Positions 1 through 6,191 of a DNA stretch of 6,209 nt are shown piece by piece. The notes beneath the pieces were generated by a model that was given only the letters and a program-made list of their open reading frames with translations, was not told where the DNA came from and searched no databases. Source of the DNA: Thermomicrobiales bacterium (GTDB lineage: Bacteria > Chloroflexota > Chloroflexia > Thermomicrobiales > UBA6265). The stretch's first letter is position 1; each line of letters starts with the position of its first letter. The stretch is taken from assembly GCA_025928535.1 (NCBI GenBank), contig JAICJJ010000182.1:1-6209 (forward strand). Reading direction: 5' to 3'. A program made the position numbers and the translations under genes.

Positions 1-187
1 CACGCCTGCGTCCCCTGCGGCGGCTTCTGCGGCGACGCCGCCGCCCTCGACCGCCTCGCCGCCGCCGCCACCTCCACCTGCGCCGGCCCCCCCCCGCCCC
101 CCCCCCCCCCACCCCCCCTCCCCCCGCGCCCCGGGCGCGGGGCGCGGCCCCGCGCCGCCCCCCCCCCCCCCCCCCCGCCCCGCGACC
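1..187. other. Low-complexity C/G-rich left end, probable sequence artefact
   Basis: No gene can be supported here. The first 85 bases are a GCC/CGCC-like triplet-rich stretch that is open in several frames but has no recognisable protein motif. From about 87 to 181 the sequence is almost only C and G, with C runs at 87-95, 97-110, 112-118, 120-125 and 158-176 (19 bases). The only A and T between 86 and 184 are A111 and T119. Poly-G tails from dark cycles of two-colour sequencing chemistry appear as poly-C on the other strand and give this kind of pattern at contig ends. A genuine GC-rich repeat cannot be excluded, but gene calls should not be extended into it. Confidence 0.75.
134..156. repeat. 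GC-only inverted repeat (9-bp stem, 5-base loop)
   Basis: GGCGCGGGG at 134-142 is the exact reverse complement of CCCCGCGCC at 148-156, around the loop CGCGG. A second small inverted repeat, GCGCCC/GGGCGC, overlaps it at 126-138. Both lie inside the suspect poly-C region and no T tract follows. In sequence made almost only of C and G such matches arise easily, so I assign no function. Confidence 0.4.
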
Positions 188-252
188 GTGCCGCAACAAC
201 TTGACGCGCACCCTTCTCGCCGTCAGGCATGCAGGGGCGCCCGTGCGCGGGC

Positions 253-261
253 GGGAGGTGA
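253..261 (+). promoter_or_regulatory. Ribosome binding site of rph
   Basis: GGGAGGTGA ends four bases before the ATG at 266. It is a near-ideal Shine-Dalgarno match and is the main reason for preferring this ATG over the in-frame GTG at 188, which lies next to the poly-C region and has no such site. A 6-bp inverted repeat (238-243 with 248-253, loop TGCG) abuts and touches its first base, so the site could be partly masked in the mRNA. Confidence 0.75.
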
Positions 262-265
262 GCGG

Positions 266-2887
266 ATGAGCCGCTACGTGTTGGGCTTCCAGGAGATCGA
301 CCGGAGGCAGGTCGCGGTCGTTGGCGGCAAGGGCGCGAACCTGGGAGAACTTTCGCGGATCGCCGACATCCGCGTGCCGGCCGGCTTTTGCGTGACGACG
401 GACGCCTTCAAGCGGATCATGGCGGAAGCGCCGTCGATCCACGATCGGCTCGATCGGCTGGCACGTCTGGAGCCGACCGACCGGGAAGCGATCGTCGCGT
501 TGAGCGCCGAGATCCGCCGGACCATCGACGGAATCGCTATCCCCGACGACCTGGCGGCGGCGATCGCCCGCTCGCTCGCCCGCCTCGGCGCGCAAGCCGC
601 CTGTGCCGTCCGCTCCAGCGCGACGGCGGAGGATTTGCCGACGGCCTCCTTCGCTGGCCAGCAGGACACGTACCTGAATGTCGTGGGGCCGGCGGCGATC
701 CTTCAGCACGTCAGCCGATGCTGGGCCTCGCTCTTCACCGAGCGGGCCGTGACCTATCGCCTGCGGAACGGCATCGACCACCGGAAGGTCCAGATGGCCG
801 TGGTCGTGCAGCGGATGGTCTTCCCGCAAGCGTCCGGCATCCTGTTCACGGCCGATCCGGTCACGGGCGATCGAAAGATCGCCTCCGTGGCGGCCAGTTT
901 CGGCCTCGGCGAGGCCCTGGTCTCGGGCCTGGTGAACGCCGACGTCTACAAGGTGCGGGGCGACGAGGTCGTCGCCAGGGCGGTCGCCGCCAAACAGTTG
1001 GCCATCTACGCCTCGCCGGCAGGCGGGACGCGGGAACAGGCGATCACGCCCGAGCGGCGGGAGCAGCCGGCGCTGACGGATGCACAGATCGTGCGGCTCG
1101 CCCAGTTGGGACGGCGGATCGAAGCGCACTTCGGCTGCCCACAGGATATCGAATGGTGTCTGGTCGACGGCGACTTCCAGTTCGTCCAGAGCCGGCCGAT
1201 CACCACGCTCTTCCCCATCCCCGCGGCTGGCGACGGAGCAAACCACGTCTACATCTCCGTCGGTCATCAACAGATGATGACCGACGCCATGAAGCCCCTT
1301 GGGATCTCCCTGTGGCAGCTGACCGCTGCCCGGCCCATGTACGAGGCCGGCGGGCGGTTGTTCGTCGATGTCGCCCGGCAACTGGCTTCGCCGGCGAGCC
1401 GCGCCAGCCTCCTGGCGGTCCTGGGGAAAGGCGATCCGCTGATCGGGGACGCGCTGCAGACCCTCATCGACCGCGACGACTTCATCCCGTCGCATCCGGA
1501 CGAAACGCCCGGCGGCCCGCCAGCGGGCGCGCCGCCCGCCCCGATCGAGACCGATCCGGCCATCGTCGCCGAACTGATTGGACGCAGCCAGTCCTCGATC
1601 GCCGCCTTGCAGCGCGACATCCGAACGAAATCCGGCCCGGCGCTGCTCGACTTCATCTTGGCGGACATTCAGGAGTTGAAGCGGGTCCTGTTCGATCCGC
1701 AGAGCCATCAGGTGATCATGGCGGCGATGGAGGCCTTCTGGCAGCTCAACGATCACCTGGAAACGTGGCTGGGCGAGACGAACGCGGCCGACACGCTCGC
1801 GCAGTCCGTCCCCCACAATGTCACGTCGGAGATGGGACTGGCGCTCCTGGACGTCGCGGACGCGATCCGACCGCATCCGGACGTGGTCGCTTTTCTGCAG
1901 CACGTCGACATCGCGGACGACGGCTTCCTGGACGCGATGCCCGAACTCGCGGGCGGGCGGGAAGCGCGCGACTCCATCCGGGCCTGGCTCGACACGTACG
2001 GCATGCGCTGCGTTGGGGAGATCGACATCACGCGGCCGCGGTGGAGCGAACGTCCCGCCACGCTCGTGCCCCTGATCCTCGGCAACATTGCGAACTTCGA
2101 GCCGGGCGCCGGCCAGCGGCGCTTCGAGCAGGGACGGCAGGAAGCCTGGCAAAAGGAACAGGACGTGCTGGAGCGCGTGCGGGCCTTGCCGGACGGGGAG
2201 CTGAAAGCCGAAGCGGTCAAGCGGTTGATCGACCGGGTTCGGACCTTCAGCGGGTACCGGGAGTATCCAAAGTACGGCATCGTCAGCCGCTATTTCGTGT
2301 ACAAGCAAGCCTTGCTGGAAGAAGCCGAACGCCTCATGCAGGCCCACGTGCTGCGTGAGCAGGAAGACATCTTCTTCCTCACGTTCCAGGAACTCCACGA
2401 CGTCGTGCGCACGAACCACGTGGATGACCAACTCATCCGTCAGCGCAAGGATGCATACAGCTCGTATCAGGCGCTCACGCCGCCTCGGGTGCTGACGTCG
2501 GATGGCGAGGTGATCGCGGGGGCGTACCGACGCGACGACCTGCCGGACGGCGCGCTGGTCGGCTTGCCGGTTTCCGCCGGGACCGTCGAGGGGCGGGCCC
2601 GCGTCATCCTCGACCTGGCGGAAGCCGATCTCGCACCGGGCGACATCCTGGTCACCACTTACACGGACCCCAGTTGGACGCCGCTGTTCGTCGCCATCAC
2701 GGGTCTGGTGACGGAGGTGGGGGGCCTGATGACCCATGGCGCGGTGATCGCGCGGGAGTACGGCTTGCCGGCCGTCGTGGGGGTGGAGCAGGCCACCCGC
2801 CTGATCCGGGATGGACAGCGAATCCGCGTGCACGGAACGGACGGGTACGTCGAGATCCTGCCCGAGTCGAATCAGCCCGACCGATAG
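266..2887 (+). CDS. rph: Rifamycin-inactivating phosphotransferase (rifampin phosphotransferase)
   Basis: This 873-residue cytoplasmic enzyme is expected to use ATP to phosphorylate the C21 hydroxyl of the rifamycin ansa chain, giving AMP and phosphate, so the drug no longer binds RNA polymerase. The order of domains is visible. An N-terminal PEP-synthase-like ATP-binding domain covers about 1-315, with GGKGANLGEL (Lys22), AVRSSATAED (Arg116), GILFTADPVTG (from 191), Glu296 and QSRP (308-311). A rifamycin-binding domain follows at about 325-755 and begins with VGHQQMMTDAMKPLG. A C-terminal swivelling phosphohistidine domain carries GGLMTHGAVIAREYG with His824. Length and residue numbering are within about one position of the characterised Listeria enzyme as I recall it (Lys22, Arg117, Glu297, Gln309, Arg311, His825). 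The rifamycin-type central domain and its motifs argue against PEP synthase or pyruvate phosphate dikinase. The ATG at 266 is chosen for its ribosome site; a GTG at 188 would add 26 atypical residues. The gene appears monocistronic, and its stop overlaps the convergent regulator gene by 16 bases. Confidence 0.94.
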   Translation: MSRYVLGFQEIDRRQVAVVGGKGANLGELSRIADIRVPAGFCVTTDAFKRIMAEAPSIHDRLDRLARLEPTDREAIVALSAEIRRTIDGIAIPDDLAAAIARSLARLGAQAACAVRSSATAEDLPTASFAGQQDTYLNVVGPAAILQHVSRCWASLFTERAVTYRLRNGIDHRKVQMAVVVQRMVFPQASGILFTADPVTGDRKIASVAASFGLGEALVSGLVNADVYKVRGDEVVARAVAAKQLAIYASPAGGTREQAITPERREQPALTDAQIVRLAQLGRRIEAHFGCPQDIEWCLVDGDFQFVQSRPITTLFPIPAAGDGANHVYISVGHQQMMTDAMKPLGISLWQLTAARPMYEAGGRLFVDVARQLASPASRASLLAVLGKGDPLIGDALQTLIDRDDFIPSHPDETPGGPPAGAPPAPIETDPAIVAELIGRSQSSIAALQRDIRTKSGPALLDFILADIQELKRVLFDPQSHQVIMAAMEAFWQLNDHLETWLGETNAADTLAQSVPHNVTSEMGLALLDVADAIRPHPDVVAFLQHVDIADDGFLDAMPELAGGREARDSIRAWLDTYGMRCVGEIDITRPRWSERPATLVPLILGNIANFEPGAGQRRFEQGRQEAWQKEQDVLERVRALPDGELKAEAVKRLIDRVRTFSGYREYPKYGIVSRYFVYKQALLEEAERLMQAHVLREQEDIFFLTFQELHDVVRTNHVDDQLIRQRKDAYSSYQALTPPRVLTSDGEVIAGAYRRDDLPDGALVGLPVSAGTVEGRARVILDLAEADLAPGDILVTTYTDPSWTPLFVAITGLVTEVGGLMTHGAVIAREYGLPAVVGVEQATRLIRDGQRIRVHGTDGYVEILPESNQPDR

Positions 2888-4293
2888 GCGAGGCGCCGCG
2901 ACTGTTCCTGTCGCCGAATCGCCGCTCGAAGCACATCGAACAGACGACCATCCAGCGACTGCGCGACATTGAACCGCAGGAACCCATGCGCCGATTGGGA
3001 AAGGCTGAACACATTTCCGGGAGCCAGCACGATGTTGGCCGCCAGCGCCTCCCGAGCCACCTCGGCCGCATCGACCCCTTCCGGCAGGCGACACCACAAG
3101 AACATGCCCGCCTCCGGTTCGAGCCAGGGAACGATGCCAACGGCCTTCAGCCGGGCTTCGACCTCCGTCATCGCGCGCGCCAGCCGGTCGCGCAGGCCCT
3201 CGACATGTTTACGATACGTGCCGTCCCGCAGGACTTGAAACACCAGTTCCGCCGCGAGCCGGCCCCCGCCGAACGAGGTCGCGATCTGGATGTCGGCCAG
3301 CCCTTCGATCCAATCGGCGCGCGCCGCGACGAACCCGCAGCGAGCCGATGCCGACAGGGTCTTGGAGAAACTCCCGATATGAACGACGCGGTCGAGGCCG
3401 TCGAACGCCGCGAGCCGGGGCGCGGGCGTCTGCTCGAGATCGGCAAAGATGTCGTCTTCGACAATCGTGAGGGCGAACTGGTCGGCGAGTTTGAGCAGCC
3501 GGTGCGCGACGACCGGAGACAGCGTGGCGCCGGTCGGGTTGTGGAGCGCGGAATTGGTGACATACAGGCGCGGTCGATGTTCGGCGAGCGCCTGGGCGAA
3601 TCGGTCGACATCCGGTCCGCTCGGGGTGTACGGCACGCCGACGATCTTCGCCCGATGGGCCCGCAACACGGCGTGAAAATTGAAATAGCAGGGATCGTCC
3701 ACGAGCACCGCATCACCGGGCTCGAGCAGGAGGCGGCACACCAGATCGATCGCCTGCGTGCCCGATTCCGTCAGCATGATCTGTTCGGGCGGAGCCGCGA
3801 TGCCGCGCTCTCCCAGACGCCGCGCCAGCAACTGACGCAAGGCGGGCAGGCCGAGCGGCGTGCCATAGTCGGCGAGTACGGCTCCGTCGGCGCGCGCGAG
3901 CGTCCGCAGCGCCCGACGCAGGCCCGCGTCCGGAAACCATGACGCCGGCAGCCAGCCGCAGCCGGGCTTGAGCATCGCATCGCCGGCCTCCAGCGATTGC
4001 CGCGACACCCACAAGGGATCGACGGCGCGGTCGAGCCGCGGCCCAATCTCCGCGAGCGACAACGGGGCGAGGTGTCCGGCGACGTAGAAGCCGGAGCCTG
4101 GCCGCGAGCGGATGACGCCTTCGGCCGCGAGGCGCTCGTACGCTTCCACCACAGTGGACGTGGACACCTGCATCGACCTCGCCATGGCGCGAATGGAGGG
4201 CAGCCGGTCGCCGGGCGTGAGGCTGCGCCCGGCGATCCGCTGCCGAATCGTCGTCATCACGGCGGTGATCCGAGTCTGGCCGCGTCCGTCCAT
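2872..4293 (-). CDS. MocR-family (GntR/aminotransferase fusion) transcriptional regulator
   Basis: This 473-residue protein is a DNA-binding regulator with a fold-type I PLP-binding domain used for sensing. The N-terminal winged helix covers about 5-72: GDRLPSIRAMA, then the recognition region STSTVVEAYERL, then the wing RSRPGSGFYV. The aminotransferase-like domain follows from about 110 to 460. It keeps HNPTG (Asn252), the EDD acidic pair (Asp280/281) and SFSKTLS with the Schiff-base lysine Lys311, so PLP binding is expected. The residue often Tyr after EDD in GabR-like proteins is Ile here. In this family PLP or a PLP-amine adduct alters DNA binding; true transamination is usually not the role. 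An in-frame ATG at 4311 would add six residues. I prefer 4293 because the helix begins soon after it and GAGGGA lies 10 bases upstream. Divergence from an EamA transporter suggests that gene is its target. No pdxS/pdxT genes are nearby, so I do not call it PdxR. Aminotransferase alone is ruled out by the HTH. Confidence 0.9.
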   Translation of the reverse strand: MDGRGQTRITAVMTTIRQRIAGRSLTPGDRLPSIRAMARSMQVSTSTVVEAYERLAAEGVIRSRPGSGFYVAGHLAPLSLAEIGPRLDRAVDPLWVSRQSLEAGDAMLKPGCGWLPASWFPDAGLRRALRTLARADGAVLADYGTPLGLPALRQLLARRLGERGIAAPPEQIMLTESGTQAIDLVCRLLLEPGDAVLVDDPCYFNFHAVLRAHRAKIVGVPYTPSGPDVDRFAQALAEHRPRLYVTNSALHNPTGATLSPVVAHRLLKLADQFALTIVEDDIFADLEQTPAPRLAAFDGLDRVVHIGSFSKTLSASARCGFVAARADWIEGLADIQIATSFGGGRLAAELVFQVLRDGTYRKHVEGLRDRLARAMTEVEARLKAVGIVPWLEPEAGMFLWCRLPEGVDAAEVAREALAANIVLAPGNVFSLSQSAHGFLRFNVAQSLDGRLFDVLRAAIRRQEQSRRLAYRSG

Positions 4294-4333
4294 GACCGCT
4301 CGTTCCCTCATCCGTACTGCTTCCGTAGCCAAA

Positions 4334-4351
4334 ACAGTCTGGACAAACTGT
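4334..4351. promoter_or_regulatory. Candidate operator: 18-bp imperfect palindrome in divergent spacer
   Basis: ACAGTCTG at 4334-4341 faces CAAACTGT at 4344-4351 around a two-base centre, with seven of eight arm positions complementary. The stretch 4321-4366 is about 43% G+C by hand count, far below the flanking genes, as is usual for promoter-operator DNA. It lies between the MocR-type regulator and the EamA transporter, just downstream of the regulator's candidate -10 box. Binding there would suit autorepression. A TGGACA element usable as a transporter -35 box (4340-4345) lies inside it. Which protein binds is inference. Confidence 0.45.
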
Positions 4352-4366
4352 ACTGCATTGTATCTG
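4340..4366 (+). promoter_or_regulatory. Weak candidate promoter for the EamA transporter gene
   Basis: TGGACA (4340-4345, five of six matches to the -35 consensus) is followed after 15 bases by TATCTG (4361-4366). The spacing is short and the -10 match is modest. This is the best plus-strand candidate in the spacer, and it overlaps both the palindrome and the opposing TACAAT box, so the two transcripts could be co-regulated or mutually exclusive. Confidence 0.25.
4357..4362 (-). promoter_or_regulatory. Candidate -10 box for the MocR-type regulator gene
   Basis: Read on the minus strand the sequence is TACAAT, five of six matches to the sigma-70 -10 consensus in a very GC-rich surrounding. 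A start point near 4350 would give a leader of roughly 55 bases. No convincing -35 box is visible 16-18 bases upstream, so the promoter may need an activator or another sigma factor. Confidence 0.35.
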
Positions 4367-4406
4367 GCGCGCCGCGCCGCCGGGGCCGATGATGGCGGGG
4401 CATCGC

Positions 4407-4413
4407 GGAGGAG
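4407..4413 (+). promoter_or_regulatory. Ribosome binding site deciding the TTG start of the EamA gene
   Basis: GGAGGAG ends six bases before the TTG at 4420, an ideal distance. An out-of-frame ATG at 4415 lies only one base after the site and opens a frame lacking membrane-protein character. The next in-frame ATG would fall about 30 codons into the protein, inside its first hydrophobic region. The TTG start is therefore the best choice. Confidence 0.65.
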
Positions 4414-4419
4414 CATGTC

Positions 4420-5331
4420 TTGGACAAGTCGACAAGCGGATGGATCAACGGATTGCTCGGGGTGCTGATCTTCAGCGGCTCGCTGCCGGCGACTCGTGTG
4501 GCGGTCATGGCGTTCGACCCCGTCTTTCTCACGGTCGCGCGCGCCGCCATCGCCGGCATGGTGGCGCTTTGTCTCTTGCTGGCCTTCGAGGCGAAGCGAC
4601 CGGGCCGTGGCGACGTCGTCCCGTTGGCGATCGTCGCGTGGGGCGTCGTCGTTGGCTTTCCGCTGTTGACCGCGCTGGCGCTCCGTCATGTCACCGCGGC
4701 GCACTCGATCGTCTTCATCGGCCTGCTGCCGCTGGCGACGGCGATCTTCGGCGTGTTGCGCGGCGGCGAGCGCCCGCGTCCGGGCTTCTGGCTCTTCTCC
4801 GGGCTGGGCAGCGCGCTCGTCGCGGGCTTCGCCCTCACGCAAGGGCTGTCCGCCTCGCCGGTTGGCGACGCCCTGATGCTCGGCGCCATCGTCGTGTGCG
4901 GGCTCGGTTATGCCGAAGGCGGAAAACTGGCGCGCACGTACGGCGGGTGGCAGGTCATCTCCTGGGCGCTCGTGCTGTCGCTGCCGGCAATGATTCCGCT
5001 CGCGCTGCTCCTGAGGCCGCCGTCGTTCGCCGACGTTGGCGAAGGCTCCTGGATCGGCCTGGCCTACGTGTCGTTGTTCAGCATGCTGCTCGGCTTCGTG
5101 TTCTGGTACCGCGGTTTGGCGCAGGGCGGCATCGCCGCGGTCAGCCAATTGCAGCTGCTGCAGCCGTTTTTCGGCTTCGCCCTGGCCGCGACGCTCCTCC
5201 ACGAGCCGGTGACGCGGCTCATGCTCGTGGTCACGGTCGCCGTCGTGCTCTGCGTCGCAGGGGCGCGACGGTTCGCTCGACCGCAAGGCAGCCCGCGTCG
5301 ATTCGCCGGCAAGGCCGTCTCCACGCCGTAA
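4420..5331 (+). CDS. EamA-family (drug/metabolite transporter superfamily) membrane permease
   Basis: The product is a 303-residue inner-membrane protein with ten hydrophobic segments, at roughly 8-27, 34-56, 67-87, 92-113, 121-140, 147-167, 178-197, 211-231, 236-258 and 265-283. This is the usual size and two-repeat EamA layout. No signal peptide is needed. The end of the second repeat shows the family-typical pattern LQLLQPFFGFALAATLLHEP before the last helix, and a short basic tail follows. Members export or take up amino acids, purines, vitamins or other small metabolites by secondary transport, and the substrate cannot be read from this sequence. Translation starts at a TTG with a strong GGAGGAG site. 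The gene is divergent from a MocR-type regulator, an arrangement common for EamA genes, so regulation by that protein and an amine, amino acid or B6-related substrate are plausible inferences. The stop is 39 bases from the stop of the convergent dehydrogenase gene. Confidence 0.88.
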   Translation: MDKSTSGWINGLLGVLIFSGSLPATRVAVMAFDPVFLTVARAAIAGMVALCLLLAFEAKRPGRGDVVPLAIVAWGVVVGFPLLTALALRHVTAAHSIVFIGLLPLATAIFGVLRGGERPRPGFWLFSGLGSALVAGFALTQGLSASPVGDALMLGAIVVCGLGYAEGGKLARTYGGWQVISWALVLSLPAMIPLALLLRPPSFADVGEGSWIGLAYVSLFSMLLGFVFWYRGLAQGGIAAVSQLQLLQPFFGFALAATLLHEPVTRLMLVVTVAVVLCVAGARRFARPQGSPRRFAGKAVSTP

Positions 5332-5339
5332 AGCCACCG

Positions 5340-5354
5340 GCGCGACGGCCGCGC
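5340..5354. terminator. Weak hairpin between convergent genes
   Basis: GCGCG at 5340-5344 pairs with CGCGC at 5350-5354 around ACGGC, extendable by one G-U pair. It lies in the 39-base spacer between the stop codons of the EamA and dehydrogenase genes, where a bidirectional terminator would be expected. The stem is only five or six pairs and no T tract follows on either strand, so it is at best a weak intrinsic terminator. Confidence 0.25.
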
Positions 5355-5370
5355 TTCACGCGAATGAGCG

Positions 5371-6171
5371 TCAGTCCATCCAGGAGCCGCCGTTGACGTT
5401 GATCGCTTCGCCGGTGATGAAATCCGCCGCGGGCGAGGCCAGAAACGCGACGACGCCGGCCACGTCTTCGGGCGTTTCGATCCGCCCAAGCGGCGTGTCG
5501 GAGACGTAGAACCGCTCCACCTCGGCCGCGTCCACGCCGCGCAAGCCGACTTCCCAGGCGATTTCCCGCTCCTGCATCCCCGTGCGGACATAGCCGGGGC
5601 AGACCGCGTTGACGGTGATGCGATGGGGCGCCAGTTCGGCCGCCGTTGCCTGGGTCAGGCCGACGACCGCGAATTTGCTGGCGACGTAATGCGCCAGAAA
5701 CCCGACGCCGCCCCGCTTGCCGGCCATGCTCGCGGTGTTGACGATCTTGCCGCGCAGGCCGCTCGCCGCGTCCGGTTCCTGCCCCATCATCTGCCGGGCG
5801 ACGGCTTGCGAACAGAGAAAGACGCCCTTGGCGTTGACGTCCATGTTGAAATCCCACTCCCGCTCCGTCAGATCGACGAAGCGGTTCATGGTGCTGACGC
5901 CGGCGTTGTTGCACCAGACGTCGATCCGCCCGTGGCGCTTCGCGATTTCGGCCACGACGGCGTCGATCTCCGGCCGCTGCGTCACGTCGAGCCGCAGCGC
6001 CGACGCATTGGCTTCCCGGTCGCGCAGTTCGCCCGCGACCCGTTCTGCCGACGCGGCGTCGAGATCGGTCGCGACGACGGCCGCGCCTTCGTCGGCGAGC
6101 GCCAGCGCGATCGCCCGGCCGATGCCCGTTCCCGCCCCCGTCACGACCGCGATTTTCCCCTGCGACTTCAT
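5371..6171 (-). CDS. Short-chain dehydrogenase/reductase, probably NAD-dependent polyol or secondary-alcohol dehydrogenase
   Basis: This 266-residue cytoplasmic oxidoreductase is a complete classical SDR. The cofactor motif TGAGTGIG is at 11-18. Asp36 at the end of the second strand favours NAD(H) over NADP(H), and Asp62 fits the adenine contact. NNAG is at 88-91. The catalytic tetrad is Asn113, Ser148, Tyr162 and Lys166 (YVASK), followed by the cofactor-loop motif VCPGYVRTGM at about 190-199. The C terminus has the usual SDR ending, ITGEAINVNGGSWMD. The stretch from PGYVRT through MQEREIAWEVGLRG resembles sugar-alcohol and acetoin/butanediol-type dehydrogenases in my memory of the family, but the substrate is not certain; a 3-oxoacyl reductase is less likely. 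The ATG at 6171 is supported by AGGAGG nine bases upstream. It is convergent to the EamA gene and its upstream neighbour is outside the window, so a catabolic operon to the right cannot be judged. Confidence 0.9.
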   Translation of the reverse strand: MKSQGKIAVVTGAGTGIGRAIALALADEGAAVVATDLDAASAERVAGELRDREANASALRLDVTQRPEIDAVVAEIAKRHGRIDVWCNNAGVSTMNRFVDLTEREWDFNMDVNAKGVFLCSQAVARQMMGQEPDAASGLRGKIVNTASMAGKRGGVGFLAHYVASKFAVVGLTQATAAELAPHRITVNAVCPGYVRTGMQEREIAWEVGLRGVDAAEVERFYVSDTPLGRIETPEDVAGVVAFLASPAADFITGEAINVNGGSWMD

Positions 6172-6180
6172 CGAAATCGG

Positions 6181-6186
6181 CCTCCT
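6181..6186 (-). promoter_or_regulatory. Ribosome binding site of the SDR gene
   Basis: On the minus strand this is AGGAGG, a perfect Shine-Dalgarno core, nine bases before the ATG at 6171. It fixes the start of the dehydrogenase, giving a protein that begins a few residues before the first beta strand as usual for classical SDRs. Confidence 0.75.
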
Positions 6187-6191
6187 GCGGC

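Noticed and set aside
1..86. Partial Cys-containing coding region at the left end (HACVPCGGFCGDAAAL in one frame)
   Set aside because: The stretch is a GCC-rich near-triplet repeat, runs into poly-C, and has no recognisable family. It cannot be told from low-complexity noise.
201..230. Sigma-70 promoter for rph starting with TTGACG at 201-206
   Set aside because: The -35-like hexamer is good, but no acceptable -10 hexamer lies 16-18 bases downstream. The best, around AGGCAT at 225-230, matches only two positions.
188..265. N-terminal extension of rph from the GTG at 188
   Set aside because: The 26 extra residues are basic and low in motif content, no good Shine-Dalgarno site precedes the GTG, and the ATG at 266 gives the family-typical start and length.
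182..265. Rifamycin-associated element (the 19-bp motif found upstream of inducible rifamycin resistance genes in actinomycetes)
   Set aside because: I looked for the inverted GGGGCTTGC/GGCAAG-like motif upstream of rph and found no match. The suspect left end limits how far this can be judged.
388..2358. Long plus-strand open frame overlapping rph in another frame
   Set aside because: Its translation is Arg/Gly/Pro-rich without motifs, while the rph frame shows conserved domain motifs throughout.
2674..3942. Plus-strand open frame across the end of rph and most of the regulator gene
   Set aside because: The composition is Arg/Gln-rich, there is no motif or ribosome site, and it is antisense to the well-conserved aminotransferase domain.
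2872..4293. Calling the regulator PdxR or a metabolic aminotransferase
   Set aside because: The N-terminal winged helix excludes a plain aminotransferase, and no PLP-synthesis genes are adjacent to justify PdxR.
4294..5337. Minus-strand frame open from the regulator gene through the transporter gene, suggesting a much longer fusion protein
   Set aside because: The extra N-terminal part is rich in Arg, Gln, Glu and His with no domain, lies antisense to a clear ten-helix membrane protein, and the regulator has a proper winged-helix start near 4293. It is an effect of few stop codons in GC-rich DNA.
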